A stretch of 64,000 bases of DNA from Roseovarius sp. Pro17 (lineage in GTDB: Bacteria; Pseudomonadota; Alphaproteobacteria; Rhodobacterales; Rhodobacteraceae): assembly GCF_035599575.1 (NCBI RefSeq), contig NZ_CP141179.1, positions 2,852,001 through 2,916,000 on the forward strand. Direction: 5' to 3'. The notes under the pieces were generated by a model. The model did not search any database, was not told where the DNA came from, and worked only from the letters and a program-made list of their open reading frames with translations. The translations under genes and the position numbers were made by a program. Positions 1 to 8,550 of the stretch are shown one piece after another (positions within the stretch are counted from its first letter, which is position 1; every line of letters starts with the position of its first letter).

Positions 1-50
1 CCACACACGCCGGGTGCAAGGGGCGCGCTGCTACCCCCGCAAAGAGAAAC

Positions 51-83
51 GGGCCGGAGGATCACCTCCGGCCCGCCTTTTTT
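51..83. terminator. Rho-independent terminator hairpin
   Basis: A perfect 10-bp stem (GGGCCGGAGG / CCTCCGGCCC) with a 4-nt loop is followed on the + strand by GCC and six T's. It fits a classical terminator for a + strand gene lying to the left of the window. It also sits 17 nt beyond the stop codon of the minus-strand DUF2125 gene, so it may serve both directions, although the minus-side T-run is broken. Confidence 0.85.
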
Positions 84-99
84 CCTGCCAGAACGGCGT

Positions 100-1620
100 C
101 TATTTCAGGCGCTGGCCGTTGGCGACGATGCCACCTTCTTCGGTGAACTCGATCTTGGAGGTCAGCTCATCCTCGCCCTCGCCCGGCACGGCAAAGACGC
201 TCATCATCATGCGCATGCCCATCACCTGATCTTCGGGTACAAGGCCCATCGCCACCAGATTATCCAGCAGCGTATTGGCGCCGGTCAGCTTGAGTGCGAC
301 GTCGCCCACGGGCTTGGGCTTGCCGTCGTAGGTCGTCATGTCGTCATTGTCGAAGGTGACGTCGCCCTGCCCCGTCAGCTCGGCGCCCGCGAGGCTAAGC
401 TGCAGACGGTTCACTGTCAGCGCGTTCAGCTCGGCGGGGGTCTCGTCGTTCTCTTCGGCCTTGGCCATCGCCACTGGGTCAAAGATGTCGGCGAGAATGC
501 TGGCCTTGCCATCAAGGTCCAGCGCCAGTGTGGCCGGATCGCGCGGCAGCTTGCCCTCGGGATCAAAGAGCGTCCAGATCATATCGCTCACCGTGAGATC
601 GCCAAGCACGAAGGTCAGCCCGAAATCCTGCGGCGCGTCGCCTTTTTGCAGTGGCATGGCCAGGTCGAACTGGGCCTCTTTCATGCCCATCTCGACGGGA
701 AAGGGCAAATTCGGCACGCTCGCCTCGATGCGCACGTCGCTTGATGTGCCGCCGTAGCTGAGCTGGCCCTCATCCATGCGCAAGTCCAGCTTGCCGCCCG
801 AGCTGGACGAGGTGCCCTTGGTCACGCCCTCTTCGTCGGTGAATTCGAACACGCTGGCACTGGCGCCAAAAGTATACGCGGCATCCATCGCCAGACCCGC
901 GGCAAGCGCCGCTGACATATCGTTCATGTCAGTATCTTTCGGCATCGTCATCTTGGCCGCCATGTCGAGGCTTTCAATGCTGCCGGTCATGTTGGCGCTG
1001 TTGGTGCCTTCCTCGGGATCGGAAAAGGCGAATTCATAGGTGGCGGCACCTGCGCTGATCTTTTGATCGGCAATGCGCCCGCCATCAACCGTCATTACCG
1101 TTTGCCCAGAGACATCCTGCAAGTCAAAGATAACCTTGCCGAAATCGACCGCCTCATCACCGCTGGTCATGTTGTCCATGGTCACACCGACGGCTGCGGC
1201 GGTGTAGGTATACGTCATCTCGGACGGATCGCCCGAAACGTTCATGTCCATATCGGTGGTGCGGTAGAGGAAATCGAGGCTTAGGGCATCCTCTCCGGTT
1301 GCTTTGATCGAGATCGGCATCTCTTCGGGATAGGCGACGTGCACGGTGCCGTCGCCATTGTCCTTTAGCGTGAGTTCGGGAAGGGACATCGTCATCTCGC
1401 CGCCCTCATCGGGCAGCGTCTGGGTCAACACGATGCTGGTCAGGCTAAGGCCATCCGCATTCTGCGCCTCCGTCGCCGTCACGGCAAAGCCGAAATCGGT
1501 CAAATAGGCCTGCCAGTCGGTCCAGACCTCGGCGGGCGTCACATCCGCCGAAGCGGCGGCCGTTGTCATCATCAGGGCAAGCGCGCTCGCGGTGGCTGTT
1601 TTGGTGCCGTGGGTGGTCAT
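100..1620 (-). CDS. DUF2125 domain-containing exported protein
   Basis: A 506-residue protein with an N-terminal signal peptide (hydrophobic stretch around residues 10-24, cleavage probably after Ala-Ser-Ala). The rest is a beta-rich, acidic, Met/Asp/Gly-rich sequence with no catalytic motif that I can see. Length and composition fit the DUF2125 family, common in Rhodobacterales and of unknown function; a periplasmic or envelope location is inferred from the signal peptide. It is divergent from the SDR gene that starts at 1744 and stands alone, ending just before the hairpin at 51-83. I recognise the family by its general look rather than by a defined motif, so the family call is moderate while the gene call is firm. 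Confidence 0.75.
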   Translation of the reverse strand: MTTHGTKTATASALALMMTTAAASADVTPAEVWTDWQAYLTDFGFAVTATEAQNADGLSLTSIVLTQTLPDEGGEMTMSLPELTLKDNGDGTVHVAYPEEMPISIKATGEDALSLDFLYRTTDMDMNVSGDPSEMTYTYTAAAVGVTMDNMTSGDEAVDFGKVIFDLQDVSGQTVMTVDGGRIADQKISAGAATYEFAFSDPEEGTNSANMTGSIESLDMAAKMTMPKDTDMNDMSAALAAGLAMDAAYTFGASASVFEFTDEEGVTKGTSSSSGGKLDLRMDEGQLSYGGTSSDVRIEASVPNLPFPVEMGMKEAQFDLAMPLQKGDAPQDFGLTFVLGDLTVSDMIWTLFDPEGKLPRDPATLALDLDGKASILADIFDPVAMAKAEENDETPAELNALTVNRLQLSLAGAELTGQGDVTFDNDDMTTYDGKPKPVGDVALKLTGANTLLDNLVAMGLVPEDQVMGMRMMMSVFAVPGEGEDELTSKIEFTEEGGIVANGQRLK

Positions 1621-1743
1621 GTCGAACCTCGTCGTTCAGGAATTTGCGCGCAGTTTCGGGGGATTGGCGGCCAGCGTCAAGTGGTGCGCTGGACGAAGGC
1701 CACGCGCGGCGATAGGCAAGGGGTCAGCAATAGGAGGCCTGCT

Positions 1744-2508
1744 ATGAATGTGTTCGGGGACATGACCGGAAAAAGCGTGCTGATCACCGGCGCCAGCCGC
1801 GGAATCGGGGCCGCTGCCGCGCAGGTATTTGCAGATGCCGGGGCGCAGCTGGTGCTGATGGCACGCCGCAAGGACGCGCTGGATCAGGTGGCTGGGCCGC
1901 TGGGCGCGCTGTCAATCGAGGGCGACGTGGCGCGCTATGGCGACATGGCGCGCGCGGTGAAGTTAGCCGAAGAGACGTTCGGCAAGTTGGACGTGCTGAT
2001 CGGCAATGCAGGCGTAATTTCGCCTATCGCCGGTCTGGACACTGCGGACCCCGATGAATGGGGCCATGCGATCGACGTCAATCTCAAGGGCATCTTTCAC
2101 GGAATGCGCGCGGCGATGCCGGGAATGCGGCGCGCGGGTAGCGGCACGATCCTGACGGTGTCGTCCGGCGCCGCACAGCACCCGCTGGAAGGGTGGAGCG
2201 CCTATTGCGCGTCCAAGGCCGGTGCAGCCATGCTGACCGCCTCCGCCCATACCGAGGGCGCGGCGCACGGTTTGCGTGCCATGGGCCTCTCGCCCGGCAC
2301 GGTCGCGACCGACATGCAGCGCGACATCCGCGCCAGCGGCGTCAATGCGGTCAGCCAGTTGGACTGGTCCGAGCATATCCCACCCGAATGGCCCGCCCGC
2401 GCCCTGCTGTGGATGTGCAGCGCGGCCAGCGACGCGCATCTTGGTCAGGACGTTTCGCTGCGCGATCCGGCGATCCGCGTGGCCATTGGCCTGCGAGGTG
2501 CAGAATGA
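1744..2508 (+). CDS. SDR family NAD(P)-dependent oxidoreductase
   Basis: A 254-residue classical short-chain dehydrogenase/reductase. The Rossmann glycine motif TGASRGIG is at residues 15-22, the NAG motif follows near residue 85, and the catalytic Ser and YxxxK (YCASK) lie near residues 140-157. The frame is open back to 1609, but ATG 1744 is chosen because AGGAGG lies at 1732-1737. Its stop codon overlaps the start of the next gene (ATGA), so the two are translationally coupled. With an enoyl-CoA hydratase-like partner, a role in acyl-CoA or ketone metabolism is plausible, but the substrate cannot be read from the sequence. Confidence 0.9.
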   Translation: MNVFGDMTGKSVLITGASRGIGAAAAQVFADAGAQLVLMARRKDALDQVAGPLGALSIEGDVARYGDMARAVKLAEETFGKLDVLIGNAGVISPIAGLDTADPDEWGHAIDVNLKGIFHGMRAAMPGMRRAGSGTILTVSSGAAQHPLEGWSAYCASKAGAAMLTASAHTEGAAHGLRAMGLSPGTVATDMQRDIRASGVNAVSQLDWSEHIPPEWPARALLWMCSAASDAHLGQDVSLRDPAIRVAIGLRGAE

Positions 2509-3122
2509 TCGAACTGGACAAGGCAGGCGGCGTCTGGACCGCGACGCTCAATCGCCCCGAAAAGGCGAACGCACTGACCGAGGCGATGCTGACCCGCCTC
2601 GCCGAGATCGCCGAGCAGGCCGGGCAACCCGGCGGCGCGCGGGTGTTGATCCTGACCGGCGCGGGCAAGGTATTTTCCGCAGGGGCGGATTTGGACGCGA
2701 TGGGCGAGGGGCTAGCCACGTCCCCGGTGTGGGAGCGTCTGTCGTCGGCCATCGCCGCCCTGCCCGGCCTCAGCATCGCAGCGCTAAACGGCACGGTGGC
2801 GGGCGGCGCGATTGGCATGGCGCTGGCCTGCGATTTGCGCGTCGCCGCGACGGGTGCCGAGGTATTCTATCCTGTGATGAAGCGCGGTTTTTTACCACAA
2901 CCGTCCGATCCGGCGCGCCTTTCCGCGCTGATCGGCCCCGCCCGGGCCAAGCTGATCCTGCTGGCAGGACAGCGCATCAACACCGAGACGGCGCTGGCAT
3001 GGGGTCTTTATGACCGGATTGCAGAGCCTGGCGCGCTGATGGATGCAGCCCACGAACTGGCAGAGCCGGTACTGGCAGCCACGTTCGAGCATGCGGCGGC
3101 AATCAAGCGTCTCATTCCCTGA
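2505..3122 (+). CDS. Enoyl-CoA hydratase/isomerase family protein
   Basis: A 205-residue crotonase-fold protein. It shows the N-terminal beta strand with LNRPEKANAL, the oxyanion-hole segment FSAGADLDAM near residues 60-70, and the second signature NGTVAGGAIGMALACDLRVA near residues 95-120. It is short for the family (usually about 255-265 residues): the C-terminal helical part is reduced, so it may be a truncated or compact paralogue. The ATG overlaps the SDR stop codon. The open frame continues upstream inside the SDR gene, but that part is out-of-frame shadow. Substrate unknown; hydratase, isomerase or thioesterase-type activity are all possible in this fold. Confidence 0.85.
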   Translation: MIELDKAGGVWTATLNRPEKANALTEAMLTRLAEIAEQAGQPGGARVLILTGAGKVFSAGADLDAMGEGLATSPVWERLSSAIAALPGLSIAALNGTVAGGAIGMALACDLRVAATGAEVFYPVMKRGFLPQPSDPARLSALIGPARAKLILLAGQRINTETALAWGLYDRIAEPGALMDAAHELAEPVLAATFEHAAAIKRLIP

Positions 3123-3136
3123 GGCGCGCGCCGCCT

Positions 3137-3250
3137 AATGCGTTTCGCGAAAAACCTGAATCACAGCTTTTCGTGAAACGCTCGCGACATATAAGCGTTG
3201 CGCGCGTTTCGCCTTTGGCTGATGGCTCAGGTCAAAGGCAAAACGCTTTA
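3137..3250. repeat. Palindromic intergenic element, copy A (two hairpins)
   Basis: About 114 nt containing two long imperfect palindromes, 3140-3181 and 3204-3246. Each opens with GCGTTTC and closes with its complement (GAAACGC or AAAACGC), and they are separated by a short spacer. The same two-hairpin layout recurs at 23434-23550 and a single-hairpin form at 18711-18757. The element fills the gap between the convergent hydratase and ExbD genes and runs into the stop codon of the latter, so it could act as a bidirectional transcription end or mRNA-stabilising structure. Confidence 0.7.
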
Positions 3251-3634
3251 TTCCAGCCCGCGCTCGGTCACTATCATGACCCGCCCAGCGCCCAACGCGC
3301 GCAATTCGCGCGCGATGCGCACTAGCTGATCAGCGGGCAGATCGCGGTCGGGGACAAGGCGTACTTCGGGATTTGCGACGTCATTCCGAGGCAACATGTA
3401 GGCTGCGGACGACGTCAGCTCGACCCCCAGATAGCTCAGCGTGCCGTCGGCGCGTATCACCAGCGCATCGGGCGGGGGGCGGCCCTCCAGATCGGCGGTG
3501 CGCACGAGGTTCAGATCCTTGTCCATCGGCTGCGCCAGAGTACCTGCAACCATAAAGAAGACGAGCATCAGAAAGACGATGTTGATCAGCGCGATTGTCG
3601 GTTCGCGCCTCGACCCTGTGCGTGCGCGCCTCAT
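3248..3634 (-). CDS. ExbD/TolR family biopolymer transport protein (second copy)
   Basis: A 128-residue protein with a short basic cytoplasmic N-terminus, one transmembrane helix around residues 13-33 (IALINIVFLMLVFFMVAG) and a periplasmic domain of about 90 residues. This is the standard ExbD/TolR layout. The usual membrane Asp of ExbD/TolR is replaced: the helix reads PTIALINIVFLM, with Asn where the neighbouring copy has Asp (SLIDVIFLL). Since that Asp carries protons in ExbD/TolR, this copy may be structural, forming a hetero-dimer with the upstream ExbD. It overlaps the upstream gene by 4 nt (ATGA) and is last in the operon. Confidence 0.85.
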   Translation of the reverse strand: MRRARTGSRREPTIALINIVFLMLVFFMVAGTLAQPMDKDLNLVRTADLEGRPPPDALVIRADGTLSYLGVELTSSAAYMLPRNDVANPEVRLVPDRDLPADQLVRIARELRALGAGRVMIVTERGLE

Positions 3635-4017
3635 GCGCCGCCCAGCACGGTGGGTGCGATATCAGGGATACCTCGCAATGCGACCAGCAGGTCGGTCAGG
3701 CGCTGCGATGTGACGCCGCTCGCCAATGCAATCAGCAGCGGTTGTGATTCGCCGTCGACGGGACGGTCCTTGAGCGCGGCGGTCAGCGCCTCCAGCGGCA
3801 TCGCCTCGCCATTCAACCGCACGTCGTCCTCGCGCAGTTGCAGAAAGAGGGGGCGGTTCTCGCTGTCCTGAACAGCGCCGCCAGCCGCCGCGCTCAGCTC
3901 GACCTCGGAGAATTTGGAAAAGGTAGAACTGAGCATGAAGAAGAGCAGCAGCAGAAAGATGACGTCGATCAGCGACGTCATCGAGAGCCGCCGCCGCATC
4001 TTGCGGCGTCTAGGCAC
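3631..4017 (-). CDS. ExbD/TolR family biopolymer transport protein (first copy)
   Basis: A 128-residue inner-membrane protein with a basic N-terminus, a single transmembrane helix near residues 14-33 containing the conserved Asp (SLIDVIFLLLLFFML), and a small periplasmic domain. ExbD/TolR proteins work with an ExbB/TolQ proton channel to energise outer-membrane processes. The preceding gene encodes that channel, overlapping this start by 8 nt, and a second ExbD follows with a 4-nt overlap. Unlike classical clusters there is no TonB, TolA or TolB gene next to it. Confidence 0.88.
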   Translation of the reverse strand: MPRRRKMRRRLSMTSLIDVIFLLLLFFMLSSTFSKFSEVELSAAAGGAVQDSENRPLFLQLREDDVRLNGEAMPLEALTAALKDRPVDGESQPLLIALASGVTSQRLTDLLVALRGIPDIAPTVLGGA

Positions 4018-4669
4018 CTTGCAGCGCGGCCTCGTCCGCGCCTGCCTGCTCGCCCGTGCGGGTGCCGCGCGGATGCAGCACGGCGGCTAGCGCCCGCTCC
4101 GCCGTGACGCGCTCGGCGTCCATGCGCCCCTCGAACCAGCTGAGAACGAGGGCGGTCGGCATCGCCACGACGAGGCCTACGGCAGTCGTCAGCAGCGCCA
4201 CCCAGATACCGCCAGCCAAGATCGACGGATCGACCTGCGCGCCTGCATCCTGCAGGGATTGAAACGCCTCAATCATGCCCAGAACGGTGCCGAACAGCCC
4301 CAAGAGCGGTGCCAGCTGAGCCACTGAATCGAGCATGCGAAAGCCTGTTTCCAGCTTGGCAAAGCGCGTCTCGGCCTCCGCTGCCAGCCGCTGCGCATCG
4401 GCGGGGCCGGACGAAAACGCCATGTCGATCACCGGCGCAAGGTAGCTTTTCGAGCGGCCCAGCGCGGCGCGCGCCTGCGTACGCTCGCCCCGGTCCCAAG
4501 CCGCGACGGCCTCTTGCAGCGCGGTATGGCGACCAACGCCAGCAGCGGCGAATTGCCATATCTTGTAGAGCACCGTCGCCAGCGTCACGACCGACACCGC
4601 GATCAGTACCAGCACGACAGGGCCGCCCAGCGCGGCGATCTGGCGCAGTGGGTCCAGCATCCCGCTCAT
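4010..4669 (-). CDS. ExbB/TolQ/MotA family proton channel protein
   Basis: A 219-residue inner-membrane protein with three hydrophobic segments, at about residues 14-34, 115-135 (LAPLLGLFGTVLGMIEAF) and 150-175 (GGIWVALLTTAVGLVVAMPTALVL). These are typical of the MotA/TolQ/ExbB domain. The frame is open back to 4792, but ATG 4667-4669 is preferred: it overlaps the stop of the upstream gene (ATGA) and removes an arginine-rich stretch that does not look like protein. It forms a compact module with two downstream ExbD genes and an upstream exported protein. The energised partner in the outer membrane or periplasm is unknown. Confidence 0.9.
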   Translation of the reverse strand: MSGMLDPLRQIAALGGPVVLVLIAVSVVTLATVLYKIWQFAAAGVGRHTALQEAVAAWDRGERTQARAALGRSKSYLAPVIDMAFSSGPADAQRLAAEAETRFAKLETGFRMLDSVAQLAPLLGLFGTVLGMIEAFQSLQDAGAQVDPSILAGGIWVALLTTAVGLVVAMPTALVLSWFEGRMDAERVTAERALAAVLHPRGTRTGEQAGADEAALQGA

Positions 4670-5088
4670 CCCTTGACCTCGATATCGGTGCGCGTAGACA
4701 GCATCAGACCGCTCTCGCAGGCGGCTTCGGGCAGGCCCTCGCCGGTGCAGGTATCGGCGCCGTTGAACAGGATGCTGCCCAGCGCCTCGCACGTCACGCC
4801 CGATACGGAAAATTGTCGCACGCGTTGGCGTGCAGCAGGCAATGCGCCCATGTCGAACAATGTGAGGCGGTCGACCTGACCGGACGCGTCAAAGAGGACC
4901 GTCTCGTATACTGCATGGTCGATCTGCGCTGAATGGCCGTTCAGCACCACGAAGGTCAGCGTGCAGGCGCCATCATTCGTCTTGGCCGCGTTCAGTTCGA
5001 TAGAGACAACCTCGCCGATCTCATTCTCGGCCATGGCTGGAAGGGCCGCGAGCAGGGCGAGGGATGTCAGAATATACCTAAGCGCCAT
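4666..5088 (-). CDS. Small exported protein of the ExbBD operon (unknown function)
   Basis: A 140-residue protein with a clear Sec signal peptide (LTSLALLAALPAMA, cleavage near residue 20). The mature part is a beta-rich domain of about 120 residues with four cysteines (around residues 42, 101, 114 and 124) that could form two periplasmic disulfides. I do not recognise a named family. It is the first gene of a four-gene operon with ExbB and two ExbD proteins, all overlapping, so it is a good candidate for a periplasmic partner or effector of that motor. An AGGAGATAC stretch on the minus strand before the ATG is a plausible ribosome binding site. Confidence 0.8.
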   Translation of the reverse strand: MALRYILTSLALLAALPAMAENEIGEVVSIELNAAKTNDGACTLTFVVLNGHSAQIDHAVYETVLFDASGQVDRLTLFDMGALPAARQRVRQFSVSGVTCEALGSILFNGADTCTGEGLPEAACESGLMLSTRTDIEVKG

Positions 5089-5179
5089 GAGTATCTCCTT
5101 GCCGCGATCACGCTCTTTTCAGCATACCCCGCACAGCAAGGCAACGTTTGATAATTCCTCTCAGAATACCACCGCCGCC

Positions 5180-7627
5180 CTAGGCCTTGGCCCGCGCGCC
5201 GGTGGGATCATACATCGGACGAAGGCTGGCGTCGGCCTGTACGCGGGTTCCGGCGACATCGATCTCATAGGTCGAAGCCAGCAGTTCCTCGGCGCTTTCC
5301 CCTTTGCACGGAACGTATCCCATGCCCATCGCGCCGCCCAGATGATGGCCATAAGATCCCGAGCTAAGATAGCCGACGATCTCACCGTCGCGCAGCACCG
5401 GTTCGTTATGATAAAGCAGCGGCTGGGGATCAGTCAGGCGGAATTGCACCATGCGATTGGCCAGACCCTCTTCGCGCTTGCGCAGAACAGCGTCGCGCCC
5501 GATGAAATCCGGCTTGGCCGTCTTGACCGCAAAGCCCAGCCCAGCCTCCAGCACGTGATCCTCGCAGGTGATGTCATGCCCGAAATGGCGAAAGCCCTTT
5601 TCGATGCGGCAGCTATCCATAGCGTGCATCCCGCAGAGGGTCATGCCATGCGCCTGCCCTGCCTCGTGCAGGACCTCGAACGCGTGGCCAGCCATGTCGG
5701 CGCTGACATAAACCTCCCATCCCAGTTCGCCCACATAGCTCACGCGGTGAACGCGGGCGAGGCCCATGCCCAGCTCAATCTCTTGGGCTGTGCCGAACGG
5801 ATTTACCTCGTTGCCAAAGTCCGCGGGCGATACCGCCTGCAACACCTCGCGCGCCTTTGGACCCATGACGGCCAGCACGCCCTCGCCTGCGGTCACATCA
5901 GTGATGATGGCGTTGAAATCGCCCTTATGCCGCTCCAGCCATGTCTGATCGGCCAGCCGAGTGGCGGCGGGGGTGACGACCAGATAGGCGGTTTCCGACA
6001 GGCGGGTGACAGTCACATCCGCCTCGATGCCGCCGCGCGAATTCAGGAATTGCGTATAGACAATGCGACCCACCGGGACCGAGAAATCGCCGCCTCCGAT
6101 ATGGTTCAGGAACGCCTCGGCGTCGGGGCCTTCGACGCGCAGCTTGCCAAAGGATGACATGTCATACATGCCAACACCCGTGCGGATCGCACGGTGTTCG
6201 GCGGCGGCGTTGTCGAACCAGTTCTGACGTTTCCAGCTATAGTGATACGCGCGCTCCTGCCCCTCATTGGCGAACCAGTTTGCACGCTCCCATCCTGCCG
6301 CCTCACCCATGACCGCGCCATGCTGGATCAAGTGGTGGTGAAAGGGCGTGCGCCTGATACCGCGCGCTGTGGCCTTTTGGCGGTAGGGGTAGTGATCGGC
6401 ATAGAGCAGGCCCAGAGTTTCCTTGGACCGTTCGAACAGATAGGTCTTGTTCCCCTGAAACGGCTGCATCCGCGCGATATCGACATCGCCCAGATCAAAT
6501 GGCTTTTCCCCGCTGTCCATCCACTGACTAAGGGCGTGGCCCGCGCCGCCCGCCGACTGGATACCGATGGAGTTAAAGCCGCAAGCAACCCACACGTTAT
6601 CCATCTCGGGGGCAAGTCCAAGGTGATAGGCGTCGTCGGGCGTGAACGATTCCGGCCCGTTAAAGAACGTGTGTATCCCCGCATCGGCCAGCATCGGCAG
6701 GCGGTTGCACGCGGCCTCCAGGATTGGCTCGAAATGGTCGAAATCCTCAGGGAGTTGGTCGAATTCAAAGGTCTCGGGGATGCCGTCCATGCCCCAAGGT
6801 TTCGAGTTTGGCTCGAACGCGCCGAGCAACATTTTGCCAGCGTCTTCCTTGTAATAGGCGCACTCATCCGGCACGCGCAGCACGGGTAGCTGAGTGAGGC
6901 CTTTGATTGCCTCGGTCACGATGTAGAAATGCTCGCACGCGTGCAGCGGCACGTTGATGCCTGCCATGCGGCCAACTTCGTGGCCCCACATACCGGCGCA
7001 GTTCACGATCATATCGGCCTTGATATGGCCCTGAGCCGTGCCATCGTCGCTAGCCCAATCAACGCCGGTGACGCGGCGGCCCGTGCGTGCGATGCCGCTG
7101 ACGCGCACCCGCTCCTGTATGCGTGCGCCATGCTGGCGCGCGCCCTTGGCCAGCGCCAGCGCGATGTTGGCCGGGTCGGCCTGCCCATCCGTGGGCAGCC
7201 AGACGCCACCGGTCACGCCATCGATGTTCAGATGCGGGTAGCGGGTCTTGATGTCCTCGGGCGACAACTCATCGACCGGGACGCCAAAGGCGCGGGCCAT
7301 GGCGGCCTGCCGGTGCAACTCCTCCAGCCGCTCGCCCGTCAGCGCGGCCGAGATCGAGCCGACCTGACGGAACCCAGTGGCGACGCCCGTTTCTGCCTCC
7401 AGCCCGGTGTAAAGCTCGGCGGAATAGCGCGCGAGTTTGGTCATGTTGCTTGAGGCCCGCAGCTGTCCGATCAGGCCCGCCGCGTGCCATGTGGTGCCGG
7501 AGGTAAGCTGCTTGCGCTCCAGCAACACCACATCGCTCCAGCCGAGTTTCGCGAGGTGGTAAGCGACCGAACAGCCGACGACGCCGCCGCCGATGATGAC
7601 CACGCGGGCCGATGAAGGCAGATCCAT
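5180..7627 (-). CDS. FAD-dependent sarcosine dehydrogenase-like protein with GcvT domain
   Basis: An 815-residue two-module enzyme. The N-terminal half is a DAO-type FAD oxidoreductase (dinucleotide motif VVIIGGGVVGCS at residues 9-20). It carries LTSGTTWHAAGL near residues 40-51, where His of the WH pair is the covalent FAD attachment residue in sarcosine and dimethylglycine dehydrogenases. The C-terminal half (about residues 430-810) is a tetrahydrofolate-binding GcvT fold. The S-G-T-T form of the WH motif resembles sarcosine rather than dimethylglycine dehydrogenase. Predicted reaction: oxidative N-demethylation giving methylene-tetrahydrofolate. ATG 7627 is chosen over an upstream TTG at 7648 because AAGGA precedes it. 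Last gene of the betaine-demethylation operon. Confidence 0.88.
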   Translation of the reverse strand: MDLPSSARVVIIGGGVVGCSVAYHLAKLGWSDVVLLERKQLTSGTTWHAAGLIGQLRASSNMTKLARYSAELYTGLEAETGVATGFRQVGSISAALTGERLEELHRQAAMARAFGVPVDELSPEDIKTRYPHLNIDGVTGGVWLPTDGQADPANIALALAKGARQHGARIQERVRVSGIARTGRRVTGVDWASDDGTAQGHIKADMIVNCAGMWGHEVGRMAGINVPLHACEHFYIVTEAIKGLTQLPVLRVPDECAYYKEDAGKMLLGAFEPNSKPWGMDGIPETFEFDQLPEDFDHFEPILEAACNRLPMLADAGIHTFFNGPESFTPDDAYHLGLAPEMDNVWVACGFNSIGIQSAGGAGHALSQWMDSGEKPFDLGDVDIARMQPFQGNKTYLFERSKETLGLLYADHYPYRQKATARGIRRTPFHHHLIQHGAVMGEAAGWERANWFANEGQERAYHYSWKRQNWFDNAAAEHRAIRTGVGMYDMSSFGKLRVEGPDAEAFLNHIGGGDFSVPVGRIVYTQFLNSRGGIEADVTVTRLSETAYLVVTPAATRLADQTWLERHKGDFNAIITDVTAGEGVLAVMGPKAREVLQAVSPADFGNEVNPFGTAQEIELGMGLARVHRVSYVGELGWEVYVSADMAGHAFEVLHEAGQAHGMTLCGMHAMDSCRIEKGFRHFGHDITCEDHVLEAGLGFAVKTAKPDFIGRDAVLRKREEGLANRMVQFRLTDPQPLLYHNEPVLRDGEIVGYLSSGSYGHHLGGAMGMGYVPCKGESAEELLASTYEIDVAGTRVQADASLRPMYDPTGARAKA

Positions 7628-7653
7628 GTTTCCGGTTCCTTGGCGCAAAAATT

Positions 7654-8550
7654 TCAGACGATAGTATGACCCGCCGCGCGCAGACGCGCGGCCAGTTCGG
7701 TGATATGGGCGGGGCCGACCTCGCAGCAGCCCCCGATGATGGTGGCACCCTGCGCGACCCAGCCCATGGCGAAATCGGCATAGAGCGCGGGCGTCAGATC
7801 GCGGCGTACCTCCAGCGCGTCGACGGTCGGTGCGTCCTCAAGGAACGCGGCGCTGATATGATCGAACCCGTTGGCATAGGCACCGATGGGCAGGCCGAAA
7901 CCGCGCAGGATCGCCAGCCCCGCGGCCACGGCCTCGGGGCGGGTGCAGTTGATCAGCAGGGCATCGGGCGCATGGCGCGCTATGATGCCTGCCAGATCGC
8001 CCAGAGCCTCGCCAGAGCGCAGGCGTGTGCCGTCGTCGTCCATCGTAGTCACGGCCAGCCAGACAGGGCAGTCTGCGCCCGCGCAGCCCAGCAACGCGCC
8101 CTCGGCCTGCTCGACCGATGCCGCGCTTTCGATCAGCAGCAGATCGACGCGGCCCTGCATCATCGCAACAATTTCCGCATAGGCCGGCGCGGCAACCTCT
8201 GGCGCGGGGCAGATGTCGGGGCGATAAGACGCGCCCAACGGCCCCAGCGTGCCCGCGATGCGGCCCGCGCCATGGGCAGTGCGCGCTGTCTCAGTCTCGG
8301 CCAACGCGCACTCGACCAGCTCGGCAAAGCGATCCTCGATCCCGGCGCGGGCCAGACGGTCGCGGTGCAGCGCGTAGGTGTTGGTGCTGGCGATGGTTGC
8401 GCCCGCGTCGAAGTAGTCGCGGTGCACCTCGGCGGTCAGGCCGGGACGGTCCGTCATCACGCTGGTCGACCACAGGTTCGTCGGCGCGCTACCCGCGCGC
8501 TTGACGATCTCCTGCCCGATCGAGCCGTCTAGCAGGATGATATCGCTCAT
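7654..8550 (-). CDS. Homocysteine S-methyltransferase family protein (betaine-homocysteine methyltransferase-like)
   Basis: A 298-residue TIM-barrel methyltransferase. The three zinc-binding cysteines of the family are present: Cys202 in INCTRPE and the Cys275-Cys276 pair in GGCCEVGP. The N-terminus (ILLDGSIGQE) is also typical. Family members move a methyl group from betaine, S-methylmethionine or a similar donor to homocysteine. With dimethylglycine and sarcosine dehydrogenase-like genes on either side, glycine betaine is the most likely donor, which would make this the first step of betaine demethylation. The start overlaps the upstream PNPOx-like stop by 4 nt. The donor is inferred from context. 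Confidence 0.88.
   Translation of the reverse strand: MSDIILLDGSIGQEIVKRAGSAPTNLWSTSVMTDRPGLTAEVHRDYFDAGATIASTNTYALHRDRLARAGIEDRFAELVECALAETETARTAHGAGRIAGTLGPLGASYRPDICPAPEVAAPAYAEIVAMMQGRVDLLLIESAASVEQAEGALLGCAGADCPVWLAVTTMDDDGTRLRSGEALGDLAGIIARHAPDALLINCTRPEAVAAGLAILRGFGLPIGAYANGFDHISAAFLEDAPTVDALEVRRDLTPALYADFAMGWVAQGATIIGGCCEVGPAHITELAARLRAAGHTIV

Noticed and set aside
1609..1743. Upstream extension of the first SDR gene
   Set aside because: AGGAGG at 1732-1737 and the position of the Rossmann motif favour ATG 1744; the extension is arginine-rich.
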